From Paraburkholderia lycopersici (GTDB lineage: Bacteria > Pseudomonadota > Gammaproteobacteria > Burkholderiales > Burkholderiaceae): a stretch of 37,282 bases of DNA. The notes beneath the pieces are model-generated. The model worked only from the letters and a program-made list of their open reading frames with translations. It was not told the origin of the DNA and searched no databases. Below are positions 1-8,134 of the stretch, one piece after another. The stretch spans positions 1 to 37,282 of the forward strand of contig NZ_FMYQ01000045.1 in the NCBI RefSeq assembly GCF_900096975.1. The letters run 5' to 3'. The position numbers and the translations under genes are program-made. Every line of letters begins with the position of its first letter. Position 1 is the first letter of the stretch.

Positions 1-446
1 GTGATGACCTTCACCGCATCCGCCGATTGCACCGTCGCGATCGCGTTGCCCGCGTAGATCGGGCGCTCGAACGTGTCGGGCGAATCGACTGCCGTGATGT
101 CCGAGATCTGCGCGACGTCGAGCTTCGCGGCGATACGCGGCGCGACGTTCTTGCCCGCCGCCGTCGCCGGCGCGAGGATGTGCGAGTAATTCTTCGCGAT
201 CGCGAGAACCGTCGCTTCGACGTTTTCCGCGAGACCCGCTTCGAGTTGCGGCGCGTCGGCCAGCAGCACCTTCGCCACGCCTGCGATCTTCGCGGCCGCG
301 TCGGCTGCGCCCTGTGCGTTGTGGCCCGCGACCAGCACGTGCACGTCGCCACCGATCTTCTGGGCTGCCGCAACCGTGTTCAGCGTCGCGGCCTTGATCG
401 ACTGATTGTCGTGTTCGGCTATTACCAGATTCACCAGATTCGTCAT
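1..446 (-). CDS. etfA: Electron transfer flavoprotein alpha subunit, N-terminal part (runs off left edge)
   Basis: The frame opens with ATG at 446 and stays open to base 1, giving about 148 residues that begin MTNLVNLVIAEHDNQSIKAA, the typical EtfA N-terminus. EtfA and EtfB form the soluble FAD/AMP-containing heterodimer that takes electrons from acyl-CoA dehydrogenases and passes them to ETF:ubiquinone oxidoreductase. Only the N-terminal domain is present; the FAD-binding C-terminal domain lies outside the window. It starts 15 bases after the etfB stop, so the pair is surely co-transcribed, as the last genes seen of a six-gene leftward operon. Identity rests on recalled similarity to Burkholderia EtfA. 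Confidence 0.93.
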   Translation of the reverse strand, partial: MTNLVNLVIAEHDNQSIKAATLNTVAAAQKIGGDVHVLVAGHNAQGAADAAAKIAGVAKVLLADAPQLEAGLAENVEATVLAIAKNYSHILAPATAAGKNVAPRIAAKLDVAQISDITAVDSPDTFERPIYAGNAIATVQSADAVKVI

Positions 447-461
447 TTTGTCTTGCTCCCC

Positions 462-1211
462 TTACAGCACCTTGGCTTCCGTCTTCAGCTTCTCGACCAG
501 CGTCTTCACGTCCGGCACCTTCACGCCGGCCGAACGCCTGGGTGGCTCGGCAACCTTCAGCGTCTTCAGGCGCGGCGTCACGTCCACGCCGAGGTCCCCG
601 GGCTTGATCGTTTCGAGCGGCTTCTTCTTCGCCTTCATGATGTTCGGCAGCGTCACGTAGCGCGGCTCGTTCAGGCGAAGGTCGGTCGTGACCACTGCGG
701 GGAGCGTCAGCGACAGCGTTTCCGCGCCGCCATCCACTTCGCGCGACACGGTGGCCTTGCCGTCAGCCACGACCACCTTCGACGCGAAGGTGGCCTGCGG
801 CAAGCCGGCCAGCGCGGCGAGCATCTGGCCGGTCTGGTTCGAATCGTCGTCGATGGCCTGCTTGCCGAGAATCACCAGTTGCGGCTGCTCCCTGTCGACC
901 AGCGCCTTCAGGAGCTTGGCGACCGCGAGCGGCTGGAGGTCTTCACTGGACTCGATGAGGATCGCGCGGTCCGCGCCGATGGCGAGCGCCGTGCGCAGCG
1001 TTTCCTGCGCCTGGGCGACCCCTGCGGACACCGCGATCACTTCGGTCGCGACACCGGCTTCCTTCAACCGCACCGCTTCTTCCACGGCGATTTCGTCGAA
1101 CGGGTTCATCGACATCTTCACGTTGGCGATGTCGACGCCCGTGCCGTCCGACTTCACACGGACCTTCACGTTGTAATCGACTACGCGTTTGACTGGCACA
1201 AGAATCTTCAC
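462..1211 (-). CDS. etfB: Electron transfer flavoprotein beta subunit
   Basis: The protein is 249 residues, the usual EtfB length, and begins MKILVPVKRVVDYNVKVRVK. It contains the EtfB-type run MNPFDEIAVEEAVRLKE and ends KLKTEAKVL. I chose the GTG at 1211 over the ATG nine codons upstream because family members start at MKILVPVKRV and a GGAG sits 9 bases before this GTG. The subunit binds AMP and docks acyl-CoA dehydrogenases. It lies 23 bases after the CoA-transferase and 15 bases before etfA, in an operon carrying two acyl-CoA dehydrogenases that would be its electron donors. Burkholderias usually also have a housekeeping etfBA; whether this is the only copy cannot be told here. Confidence 0.95.
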   Translation of the reverse strand: MKILVPVKRVVDYNVKVRVKSDGTGVDIANVKMSMNPFDEIAVEEAVRLKEAGVATEVIAVSAGVAQAQETLRTALAIGADRAILIESSEDLQPLAVAKLLKALVDREQPQLVILGKQAIDDDSNQTGQMLAALAGLPQATFASKVVVADGKATVSREVDGGAETLSLTLPAVVTTDLRLNEPRYVTLPNIMKAKKKPLETIKPGDLGVDVTPRLKTLKVAEPPRRSAGVKVPDVKTLVEKLKTEAKVL

Positions 1212-1234
1212 TGCATGTCTCCATCCACATTGAA

Positions 1235-2449
1235 TCAAATCACGCCTTTATCTTTCAACTCGGCCAGCTTTTGCGCCGAATAGCCGAGCATCGACTGCAA
1301 GACTTCGTGCGTGCCCTCGCCGAGTTGCGGAGGGGCGCGCCGCACCGGCATGCGTTCGCCGTCGATGCGCCACGGCGGCGCGAGCACGGGCGTCGTGCCG
1401 CTTTCCGTATGCGGATGCGGCTGCTGCGTCACGAGTCCGCCTCGCGCCGCACGCGGCGAAAGCAGCGCCTCACGCAGGCCCGCCACTTCGCCGCACGGAA
1501 TGCCCGCGTGCGCGAGGCGTTCGAGCAGCAGCTTGCGGGGCCGGCTGGCCAGCTCGCGCGTGATCTCGGGCACCAGCGTTTCGCGGTTCTGCCCGCGCAG
1601 GATGTTGGTCTTGTAGCGCGCGTCGTCGGCGAGGTCGGGGCGCTCGATCGCTTCGCGGCAAAAGCGCTCGAACTGCGCATTGTTGCCGACGGTGATGACT
1701 AGCGGACCGTCTGCCGCATCGAACACGCCGTACGGCACGATCGACGGATGCGCGTTGCCATAGCGCGGCGGATCTTCGCCGATCAGTAGCGCTTCGAGCC
1801 CGTAGTAAGCGGTGATCATGAGCCCGCAATCGAACAGCGCCATTTCGATGTGGCGCCCGCGCGCGGTGCGCTCGCGTTCGTACAGCGCCGCGAGCATTGC
1901 CTGGGCTGAATACATGCCGGTGAACAGGTCGACTGCCGCGACACCGAATTTCAGCGGTGCTTGATCCGCTTCGCCGTTCATGGCCATGAGGCCCGTTTCG
2001 CCCTGCACCACGAGGTCGTAGCCGGGGCGCGTCGCCTCGGGGCCGCTGCGGTCGTAGCCCGAAATCGAGCAATAGATGAGACGCGGATTCTCCGCGCTCA
2101 ACTGCGCATAGCCGAGCCCGAGTTTTTCCGCGCCGCCGAACTTGAAATTCTGAACGAGAACGTCGCTGGTTTTCGCGAGCTCGCGCACGATCTGCTGGCC
2201 CTCGGGCGTTTGCAGATCGAGCGTGATCGAACGCTTGTTGCGATTCACGCTGTTGAAGTACGCAGTTTCCGTCTTGCCGACTCGTACGCCCCAGTCGCGC
2301 GTGTCGTCGCCGCGATCGGGATGCTCGATCTTGATGACTTCCGCGCCGAGATCGCCGAGCACCATTGCGCTCCACGGCCCGGCGAGCACGCGCGAAAGAT
2401 CGAGCACGCGTACACCGGATAGAGGCAAGCTGTCTTTGTCGGTCTGCAT
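1235..2449 (-). CDS. Class III CoA-transferase (CaiB/BaiF, SUGCT-like)
   Basis: A 404-residue protein starting MQTDKDSLPLSGVRVLDLSR. The N-terminal signature LAGPWSAMVLGDLGAEVIKIE followed by GDDTR and NRNKRSITLDL is typical of family III CoA-transferases. The aspartate in RPGYDLVVQGETGLM corresponds to the catalytic Asp that forms the acyl anhydride in formyl-CoA transferase. The GNAHPSIVPY and YKTNILRGQNR segments recall succinyl-CoA:glutarate CoA-transferase (SUGCT). I infer that it activates a dicarboxylic acid using succinyl-CoA or a similar donor; the substrate is not proven. The frame is open upstream to 2620, but that part overlaps the preceding gene and is not family-like. It lies 56 bases after the small acyl-CoA dehydrogenase. 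Confidence 0.9.
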   Translation of the reverse strand: MQTDKDSLPLSGVRVLDLSRVLAGPWSAMVLGDLGAEVIKIEHPDRGDDTRDWGVRVGKTETAYFNSVNRNKRSITLDLQTPEGQQIVRELAKTSDVLVQNFKFGGAEKLGLGYAQLSAENPRLIYCSISGYDRSGPEATRPGYDLVVQGETGLMAMNGEADQAPLKFGVAAVDLFTGMYSAQAMLAALYERERTARGRHIEMALFDCGLMITAYYGLEALLIGEDPPRYGNAHPSIVPYGVFDAADGPLVITVGNNAQFERFCREAIERPDLADDARYKTNILRGQNRETLVPEITRELASRPRKLLLERLAHAGIPCGEVAGLREALLSPRAARGGLVTQQPHPHTESGTTPVLAPPWRIDGERMPVRRAPPQLGEGTHEVLQSMLGYSAQKLAELKDKGVI

Positions 2450-2505
2450 CGGCAGGCACTCCTGGTTCGTTGTGGAGGCAAAGGGCCGCCTTTGCCTCTC
2501 ATGGC

Positions 2506-3642
2506 TCAAGCCGCCTCGCGTCCCAGTGCGATGTAGCGCGCGAGATGATGATCCTCGTCGCCGAGTTGATGATCGATCATCACGAGTCGCTTCGCATAGT
2601 GCGCGAGCGGCAACTCCCACGTCATGCCAATGCCGCCATGTAGCTGGATCGCTTCTTCGGCCACGCGCGCGCCAATGCGCCCGATCGTGTACTTCGCCGC
2701 CGAAAGCGCGCGCTCGCGCAACGCGCGCGGCGCATCGATGGCCGCGGCCGCGTTGATGACCGCCGAGCGGGCCTGCTCGATTTCGAGCAGCACGTCCGCC
2801 ATGCGATGCTGCAGCGCCTGAAAGCTGCCGATGGGCGCGCCGAACTGCTTGCGCGTGCGCAGGTATTCGAGCGTGAAATCGCGCGCAGCATCCATCGCGC
2901 CAACCGCTTCCGATGCGAGCGCGACGATGCCGTAGCCGCGCGCGTGTTCGAGCGTCGCAAAGCCGCCGCCTTGCACGCCCACTAGCGCGTCGGCGCTCAC
3001 CTTCACGTCGTCGAGCGTCACTTCGGCCGCGCGGCCGCCGTCGATCTTGCGATAGCCGCGCACGCTCACGCCCGCAGTGTCGCGCGGCACGAGAAAGAGC
3101 GAGATGCCCGCTCCGTCGAATTCGTTGCCCGAGGTGCGAGCCGAAACGAGCAGTACGTCCGCCTGTTCCGCCTGCTGCACGACGCCCTTCGCACCCCGCA
3201 GCGCCCAGCCGTTGCCGTGCTTTTCGGCGCGGGTCGCAACGCGTGCGTCCTCGTAGTGCGAGCCCGGCTCGTCATGCGCGAACGCGGCGATCTGCGAGCC
3301 GTCGACGAAGGACGCGATGCGCGCACGTTGCGACTCGCTGCCCGCATGCGCGAGCGCGCGGCCCACGATCAGCGTATCGAGGAACGGTTCGACCACGAGC
3401 CCGCGCCCGAGCGCTTCGAACACGACGGCCACGTCGAAACCCGCGCCGCCGAAGCCGCCATCGGCCTCGTCGAACAACGCGCCGATCACGCCGAGTTCGG
3501 CGAAACGCCGCCACATGTCGACGCTAAAGCCTTCTGTGGAGCGCGCGATTGTATCGCGTGTATTGAAACCGTATTGCTCGGCGACGAAGCGGTTGAGCGT
3601 ATCCGCAAGCATGCGGCGGTCTTCGGTGTGCTGGAAGTCCAT
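2506..3642 (-). CDS. Acyl-CoA dehydrogenase, small subunit type (PimD-like)
   Basis: A 378-residue flavoprotein beginning MDFQHTEDRRMLADTLNRFV. It has the all-alpha N-terminal domain, a beta middle domain and the C-terminal helical domain with YLRTRKQFGAPIGSFQALQHRMADVL and the signature AIQLHGGIGMTWELPLAHY. Its length and divergent active-site region match the smaller partner of two-gene dehydrogenases such as pimeloyl-CoA dehydrogenase PimC/PimD. It starts only 10 bases after the larger paralogue, consistent with a heteromeric enzyme. The reaction expected is FAD-dependent alpha,beta-dehydrogenation of an acyl-CoA, electrons going to the ETF encoded downstream. The pairing and the dicarboxylate preference are inferred from order. 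Confidence 0.9.
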   Translation of the reverse strand: MDFQHTEDRRMLADTLNRFVAEQYGFNTRDTIARSTEGFSVDMWRRFAELGVIGALFDEADGGFGGAGFDVAVVFEALGRGLVVEPFLDTLIVGRALAHAGSESQRARIASFVDGSQIAAFAHDEPGSHYEDARVATRAEKHGNGWALRGAKGVVQQAEQADVLLVSARTSGNEFDGAGISLFLVPRDTAGVSVRGYRKIDGGRAAEVTLDDVKVSADALVGVQGGGFATLEHARGYGIVALASEAVGAMDAARDFTLEYLRTRKQFGAPIGSFQALQHRMADVLLEIEQARSAVINAAAAIDAPRALRERALSAAKYTIGRIGARVAEEAIQLHGGIGMTWELPLAHYAKRLVMIDHQLGDEDHHLARYIALGREAA

Positions 3643-3652
3643 GGCGAGCCTC

Positions 3653-4849
3653 TCAAAGACCGAGAATCATCTTGGAGATGATGTTCTTCTGGATTTCGTT
3701 CGAGCCGCCGAAAATCGACAGCTTGCGGTTGTTGAAGTATTGCGCTGCGGCGCTGGCCGCTTCGTCCGGGCCGACCGCGTCGCCTGCATATCCTTCCTCG
3801 AGTGCTTCCTCGATGAATGGTGCGGCATAAGGCCCCATTGCGCGGCGCAGCAGCGACGAAATCTCCTGGCGAATCTCGGTGCCGCGAATCTTCAGCATCG
3901 AGCTTTCCGCGCCGGGCACGCCGCCGCCCGCCACGGCGGCGATCACGCGCAGGTTCGTCGTCTTCATGTTTTCCAGGTCGATTTCGACCTTCGCGACACG
4001 CGCCGCGAATTGCGGGTCTTGCGCGAGCGGTTTGCCGTTGCGCATGATTTTCTGCGCGGCGCGTTTCAGGCGCGCGAGCGCCGCCACCGAAAAGCCCACG
4101 CCCGCGATGTTGGTGCGCTCGTACATGAGCAGATATTTTGCGTAGGTCCAGCCCTTGTTTTCCTCGCCCACCCGATTTTCCACCGGCACGCGAACCTCGG
4201 TGAAGAACACTTCGTTCACCTCATGTTCCCCGTCGAGCGTGACGATGGGGCGCACCTCGATGCCCGGCGTGTTCATGTCGATCAACAGGAAGCTGATGCC
4301 TTCCTGCTTGCGCACGTCGGTTGCGGTGCGCACGAGGCAGAAGATCATGTTCGCGTAGTGGCCGAGCGTGGTCCATGTCTTCTGGCCGTTCACCACGTAG
4401 TGGTCGCCGTCGCGCACGGCGCTCGTGCGCAGCGAGGCGAGGTCCGAGCCCGCGCCCGGCTCCGAATAGCCCTGGCACCACCAGTCCGCGCCGTCGAGAA
4501 TGCGCGGCAGCCAGTAGCGTTTTTGCGCTTCGCTGCCGTACCGGATGAGCACGGGGCCGAGCATGTTCACGCCGAACGGCACGACGCGCGGCGCGCCCGC
4601 AATCGCGCATTCGTGCTCGAAGATGAACTTCTGCACGGCATTCCAGCCGGGGCCGCCGTACTCCTTCGGCCAGTGATTCGCGAGCCAGCCCTTTTCATTG
4701 AGGATCGCGTGCCATTGCGCCATGTCGTCGCGCGTCAGGCGCCTGCCGTTGCGCACCTTGTCGGCGAGCCGCTGCGGCAGGCGCGCTTCGAGGAATGCGA
4801 GCACTTCGCCGCGGAACGCTTCTTCTTCGGCCGTGAATTTGAGGTCCAT
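3653..4849 (-). CDS. Acyl-CoA dehydrogenase, large subunit type (PimC-like)
   Basis: A 398-residue protein starting MDLKFTAEEEAFRGEVLAFL; the open frame reaches 5008, but that extension overlaps the upstream gene. The flavin/substrate signature WCQGYSEPGAGSDLASL lies at about residues 124-140. A YERTNIAG segment near residues 241-248 is in the region that carries the catalytic glutamate in several dehydrogenase subfamilies. The C-terminus GGSNEIQKNIISKMILGL is the classic FAD-binding end. It sits 55 bases after the hydratase/dehydrogenase gene and 10 bases before the small subunit. Family members of this kind (PimC) oxidise medium-chain dicarboxyl-CoA esters; the exact substrate here is inferred. 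Confidence 0.9.
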   Translation of the reverse strand: MDLKFTAEEEAFRGEVLAFLEARLPQRLADKVRNGRRLTRDDMAQWHAILNEKGWLANHWPKEYGGPGWNAVQKFIFEHECAIAGAPRVVPFGVNMLGPVLIRYGSEAQKRYWLPRILDGADWWCQGYSEPGAGSDLASLRTSAVRDGDHYVVNGQKTWTTLGHYANMIFCLVRTATDVRKQEGISFLLIDMNTPGIEVRPIVTLDGEHEVNEVFFTEVRVPVENRVGEENKGWTYAKYLLMYERTNIAGVGFSVAALARLKRAAQKIMRNGKPLAQDPQFAARVAKVEIDLENMKTTNLRVIAAVAGGGVPGAESSMLKIRGTEIRQEISSLLRRAMGPYAAPFIEEALEEGYAGDAVGPDEAASAAAQYFNNRKLSIFGGSNEIQKNIISKMILGL

Positions 4850-4904
4850 GTGTGATTGCTCCATGCCGCCGCGGCTTTTCTTGTGCGCGTGCGGCGTTCC
4901 GACT

Positions 4905-7028
4905 TCAGGCCGATTGATTGAGGCTCGCGAAATTCTCGCCGCGCTCGACGAGTTCGACGAGCAGCGGCGACGGACGCCAGAACAGCGGATCTTCCTTCGC
5001 GTACTCACGAATGTCGGCGAGCACGTTGGCGAGGCCCACCGTGTCGGCGTACTTCATCGGGCCGCCGCGGTAGCGCGGGAAGCCATAGCCGTAAAGCAGC
5101 GTGACGTCCACGTCGAGCGGACGCAGCGCAATCTTTTCGTGCACGACGTTCGCGCCTTCGTTGATCATTGCGGCCATGTAGCGGCGGACGATCTCCTCGT
5201 CGGTGAAGCTGCGCGGCTCGATGCCCGCACGCTCGCGCTCGGCGCGGATGATCGATTCGACTTCGGGGTCGGGCGTGCCGGTGCGCGCGCCGTCGGGGTA
5301 GAGGTAGAAGCCGCGTCCCGTTTTCTGGCCGAACCAGCCGCGCTCGCACAGGCGGTCGGCGATCTGCACGTAGCGGGCCTTCGGGTCGCGCGTGGCGGCG
5401 CGGCGCTTGCGCGTGGCCCAGCCGATGTCGCCGCCCGCGAGATCGACCACCTGGTACGGGCCCATCGGAAAGCCGAATTCGCGCACGGCCTTGTCGATCT
5501 GGTAGGGCGAGGCGCCGTCTTCCATCAGGTGATCGGCGGCCGTGCGAAACACCGCGAGAATGCGGTTGCCGATGAAGCCGTCGCACACGCCCGCGCGCAC
5601 GGGCACCTTGCGCAGCTTCTTCGCCAGCTCGAACGCGGTGGCGACGACGTCGGCGCTCACCTGCTTCGGCACCACGATTTCGAGCAGCTTCATGATGTTG
5701 GCTGGCGAGAAGAAGTGCAGGCCCACCACGTCTTGCGGACGCTTGATGCTGGCCGCGATCGCATCGATGTCGAGATACGAGGTATTGGTCGCGAGCACGG
5801 CGCCGGGCTTGCACACGCGGTCGAGTTCGGCAAACACGGCCTGCTTCACGGCCATGTCCTCGAACACGGCTTCGATCACGAGATCGACGTTCGCGAGCGC
5901 GTCGTACGCGGTGCTGCCATTGAAGCGCGCGAGGATCTGCGCCTTCGCCTCGGGCTTCATGCGGCCCCTGGCGATGAGGCCGTCGTAGACCTTTTCGACA
6001 TGCGCGCGACCGCGCGCGAGCGCGGCGTCGTCCCGCTCGATCATCGTAACGGGCAGGCCCGCGTCGAGCACGGCCACGGCGATGCCCGCGCCCATCGTGC
6101 CGCCGCCGACCACGCCGACGGTTTCGATCGCGCGAGGCTTTGCGTTCTTCGTTTCGGGCGCTTTCTGCACTTCGCGCTCGGCGAAGAATGCGTGCACGAG
6201 GCCCGCGCGCTGCGGGCTGTCCAGGCATTCGAGGAACTGCTTGCGTTCGAAGCGCAATCCTTCGTCGAACGAAAGATCGAGCGCGGCTTGCACGCAATCG
6301 ACGATCTTCAGCGGCGAGAAAAGCCCGCGCGATTTCTTCGCGGTGTCGGCGCGTGCGGCGTCGATGGCGGCTTGCGACCGCGCGCGGTCGGCGAGACCGA
6401 GGGCGTCGCGCGTGCGGCGCACATGGGCATGGCCTGCGAGCAGTTCCTGTGCGTAAGCGAGGCCTTCGGCGAGAACGTCGTCGCTCGCGCCAGCGCGATC
6501 GACGAGACCAAGCTCGAGCGCTTCCTGCGCACTCGCGTGCCTGCCGCTCAGCATCAGCGAAAGCGCCGCCTCCGCGCCGATCAGGCGCGGCGTGCGCTGC
6601 GTGCCGCCCGCGCCGGGCAGCAGGCCCAGTTGGACTTCAGGCAAGCCGAGCTTCGCACCCGCCACGGCGAGCCGATAGTGCGCCGCGAGCGCCACTTCGA
6701 GGCCGCCGCCGAGCGCCGCGCCGTGAATCGCGGCGATCACGGGCTTGTGGCAGGCCTCGATGCGGTTGCACACGTCGGGCAGCGCGGGCGGCTGCGGCGG
6801 TTTGCCGAACTCGCGGATATCCGCGCCGGCAATGAAGTTGCGCCCCGCACCGACGATGAGCACCGCCTGCACGGCGTCGTTCGCCTCGGCGTGCTCGATG
6901 GCGGCGGCGAGGCCGCGGCGCACGTCCACGCCGAGCGCATTGACGGGCGGGTTGTCGACGGTGACGAGCAGCACCTTGCCGCGCAGTTCGTGCGTGACGG
7001 GGGACGCGTTGACGGTATCGGATGCCAT
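4905..7028 (-). CDS. Bifunctional enoyl-CoA hydratase / 3-hydroxyacyl-CoA dehydrogenase (FadJ/PimF-like)
   Basis: A 707-residue multifunctional enzyme. Residues about 12-190 form a crotonase domain with the oxyanion-hole segment AGADIREF and the two catalytic glutamates in GGGLEVALA and LGLPEVQLG. From about residue 300 an NAD-binding domain starts with GVVGGGTMGAGIA, followed by the HFFSPANIMKLLEIV catalytic-histidine segment and a duplicated C-terminal domain (FIGNRI, YGYGFPRYRGGPM). It hydrates trans-2-enoyl-CoA and oxidises the 3-hydroxyacyl-CoA with NAD+. It is the first gene of the leftward operon and stands next to a divergent LysR gene, so it is probably the regulated promoter-proximal gene. 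No thiolase is encoded in the visible operon. Confidence 0.95.
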   Translation of the reverse strand: MASDTVNASPVTHELRGKVLLVTVDNPPVNALGVDVRRGLAAAIEHAEANDAVQAVLIVGAGRNFIAGADIREFGKPPQPPALPDVCNRIEACHKPVIAAIHGAALGGGLEVALAAHYRLAVAGAKLGLPEVQLGLLPGAGGTQRTPRLIGAEAALSLMLSGRHASAQEALELGLVDRAGASDDVLAEGLAYAQELLAGHAHVRRTRDALGLADRARSQAAIDAARADTAKKSRGLFSPLKIVDCVQAALDLSFDEGLRFERKQFLECLDSPQRAGLVHAFFAEREVQKAPETKNAKPRAIETVGVVGGGTMGAGIAVAVLDAGLPVTMIERDDAALARGRAHVEKVYDGLIARGRMKPEAKAQILARFNGSTAYDALANVDLVIEAVFEDMAVKQAVFAELDRVCKPGAVLATNTSYLDIDAIAASIKRPQDVVGLHFFSPANIMKLLEIVVPKQVSADVVATAFELAKKLRKVPVRAGVCDGFIGNRILAVFRTAADHLMEDGASPYQIDKAVREFGFPMGPYQVVDLAGGDIGWATRKRRAATRDPKARYVQIADRLCERGWFGQKTGRGFYLYPDGARTGTPDPEVESIIRAERERAGIEPRSFTDEEIVRRYMAAMINEGANVVHEKIALRPLDVDVTLLYGYGFPRYRGGPMKYADTVGLANVLADIREYAKEDPLFWRPSPLLVELVERGENFASLNQSA

Positions 7029-7125
7029 GGGAATGCTGTCTCCATAATGAGGGCCCGACCGGTGGGCCGGGCTACAGGTGTTCTATGCTGGCCTATGCTG
7101 GCGTCGATTCTCGGCGCGTCAGGGG

Positions 7126-7176
7126 CAATTGACAATCCCATGGTCAATTGACAGACTGTCAAAATATCTTTGACAG
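7126..7176. promoter_or_regulatory. Array of TTGAC/GTCAA half-sites, probable LysR operator
   Basis: TTGAC or its complement occurs at 7129-7133, 7143-7147, 7148-7152, 7158-7162 and 7170-7174. These form overlapping dyads: TTGACAG-A-CTGTCAA at 7148-7162 and 8-base arms CTGTCAAA/TTTGACAG at 7156-7163 and 7169-7176. The array ends 9 bases before the lysR start codon and lies between lysR and the divergent beta-oxidation operon. That is where a LysR-type protein usually binds to repress itself and activate its neighbour. Binding is inferred. Confidence 0.6.
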
Positions 7177-7185
7177 TGGACTGCC

Positions 7186-8094
7186 ATGGACGTCAACGCG
7201 CTGACGCTGCTCGTCGAGATTCTCGACGCGGGCAATCTGAGCGAGGCGGCGCGCCGGCTCAAGATGAGCCGCGCGAACGTCAGCTATCACCTGAGCCACC
7301 TCGAAAAATCGATCGGGCTGCAGCTCGTGCGCCGCACCACGCGTCGCGTCGAGCCGACCGAAATCGGACTGAAGCTCTACGAGCACGGCCGCGCGATCCA
7401 GAATGCGCTGCTTGCCGCGCGCGAGTCGGTGTCCACGCTGGGGCAAAGCCTGCAGGGGCGCGTGCGGCTTTCGGTGCCGAGCGGCTATGGCCAGCTCGTG
7501 ATGTCGGAGTGGCTCATCCAGTTCAAGCGCACGTATCCGGGCATCGTGCTCGACGTGATGTTCGAGAATCGCGTGGAAGACCTGTTGCGCGACGAAGTGG
7601 ATATCGCCGTGCGCGTGATGCACGAGCCGCCGCAGAATCTCGTGGCGCGCGACATGGGGCCGGTGAAGTACATTGCGTGCGCGTGCACGCAGTGGGCCGA
7701 GCGGCACGGCATGCCGCAAACGCTCGAAGACCTCGCGCGCGCGCCCGTCATCACGGCGACGGTGGTGGGGCGGCAACTGCGCCTTGCGGGCTATCTGCGC
7801 GAGGAACGGCACGAGGTGCTGCTCGAACCGTCGATCATCTCGGAAAACTTTCTCTTTCTTCGCCAGTCGATTCTCGCGGGCCTCGGCGTGGGCATCGTGC
7901 CCGACTACGTGATGCACGACGACATTCGCCTGGGCGCCGCCGTCACGTCGCTCGACGCATGGCGCCTGAGTATTTTCGGCACGCACATGTACATGCTCTA
8001 CATGCCGAACCGGCACCATACGCGCGCCGCGTCCACCTTCATCGACTTCGTGCTGGGCGAGGCGCGCAAGACCGGGCGCGGCGCGGCCGCGTGA
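7186..8094 (+). CDS. LysR-family transcriptional regulator
   Basis: A 302-residue protein with a winged helix-turn-helix at residues 1-60 (LVEILDAGNLSEAARRLKMS then SRANVSYHLSHLEKSIGLQL) and a periplasmic-binding-protein-like effector domain from about residue 90 (GRVRLSVPSGYGQLVMSEWL). The length is standard for the family. It is divergent from the beta-oxidation operon starting at 7028 and separated from it by 157 bases holding a dense dyad array, so regulation of that operon by an intermediate or substrate is likely. The effector cannot be named from sequence. The start ATG at 7186 has only a weak GTGGA upstream. Confidence 0.92.
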   Translation: MDVNALTLLVEILDAGNLSEAARRLKMSRANVSYHLSHLEKSIGLQLVRRTTRRVEPTEIGLKLYEHGRAIQNALLAARESVSTLGQSLQGRVRLSVPSGYGQLVMSEWLIQFKRTYPGIVLDVMFENRVEDLLRDEVDIAVRVMHEPPQNLVARDMGPVKYIACACTQWAERHGMPQTLEDLARAPVITATVVGRQLRLAGYLREERHEVLLEPSIISENFLFLRQSILAGLGVGIVPDYVMHDDIRLGAAVTSLDAWRLSIFGTHMYMLYMPNRHHTRAASTFIDFVLGEARKTGRGAAA

Positions 8095-8114
8095 AGCCTG
8101 TTCACGCGGCCGCG
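8082..8114. terminator. Strong GC hairpin over the lysR stop codon
   Basis: A perfect inverted repeat with 14-base arms (CGCGGCCGCGTGAA at 8082-8095 and its complement at 8101-8114) and a 5-base loop. The lysR stop codon is inside the left arm. The next gene converges and ends at 8135. There is no T-run after the stem, so factor-independent termination is uncertain; it may instead block read-through or protect the 3' end of the mRNA. Confidence 0.45.
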
Positions 8115-8134
8115 ATGCGTGCCGGCGCGGCGCA

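Noticed and set aside
4698..7151. A very long rightward open frame (over 800 codons) opposite the hydratase/dehydrogenase gene
   Set aside because: It is arginine/histidine-rich, has no domain or ribosome-binding site, and is explained by the high GC third positions of the real leftward gene.
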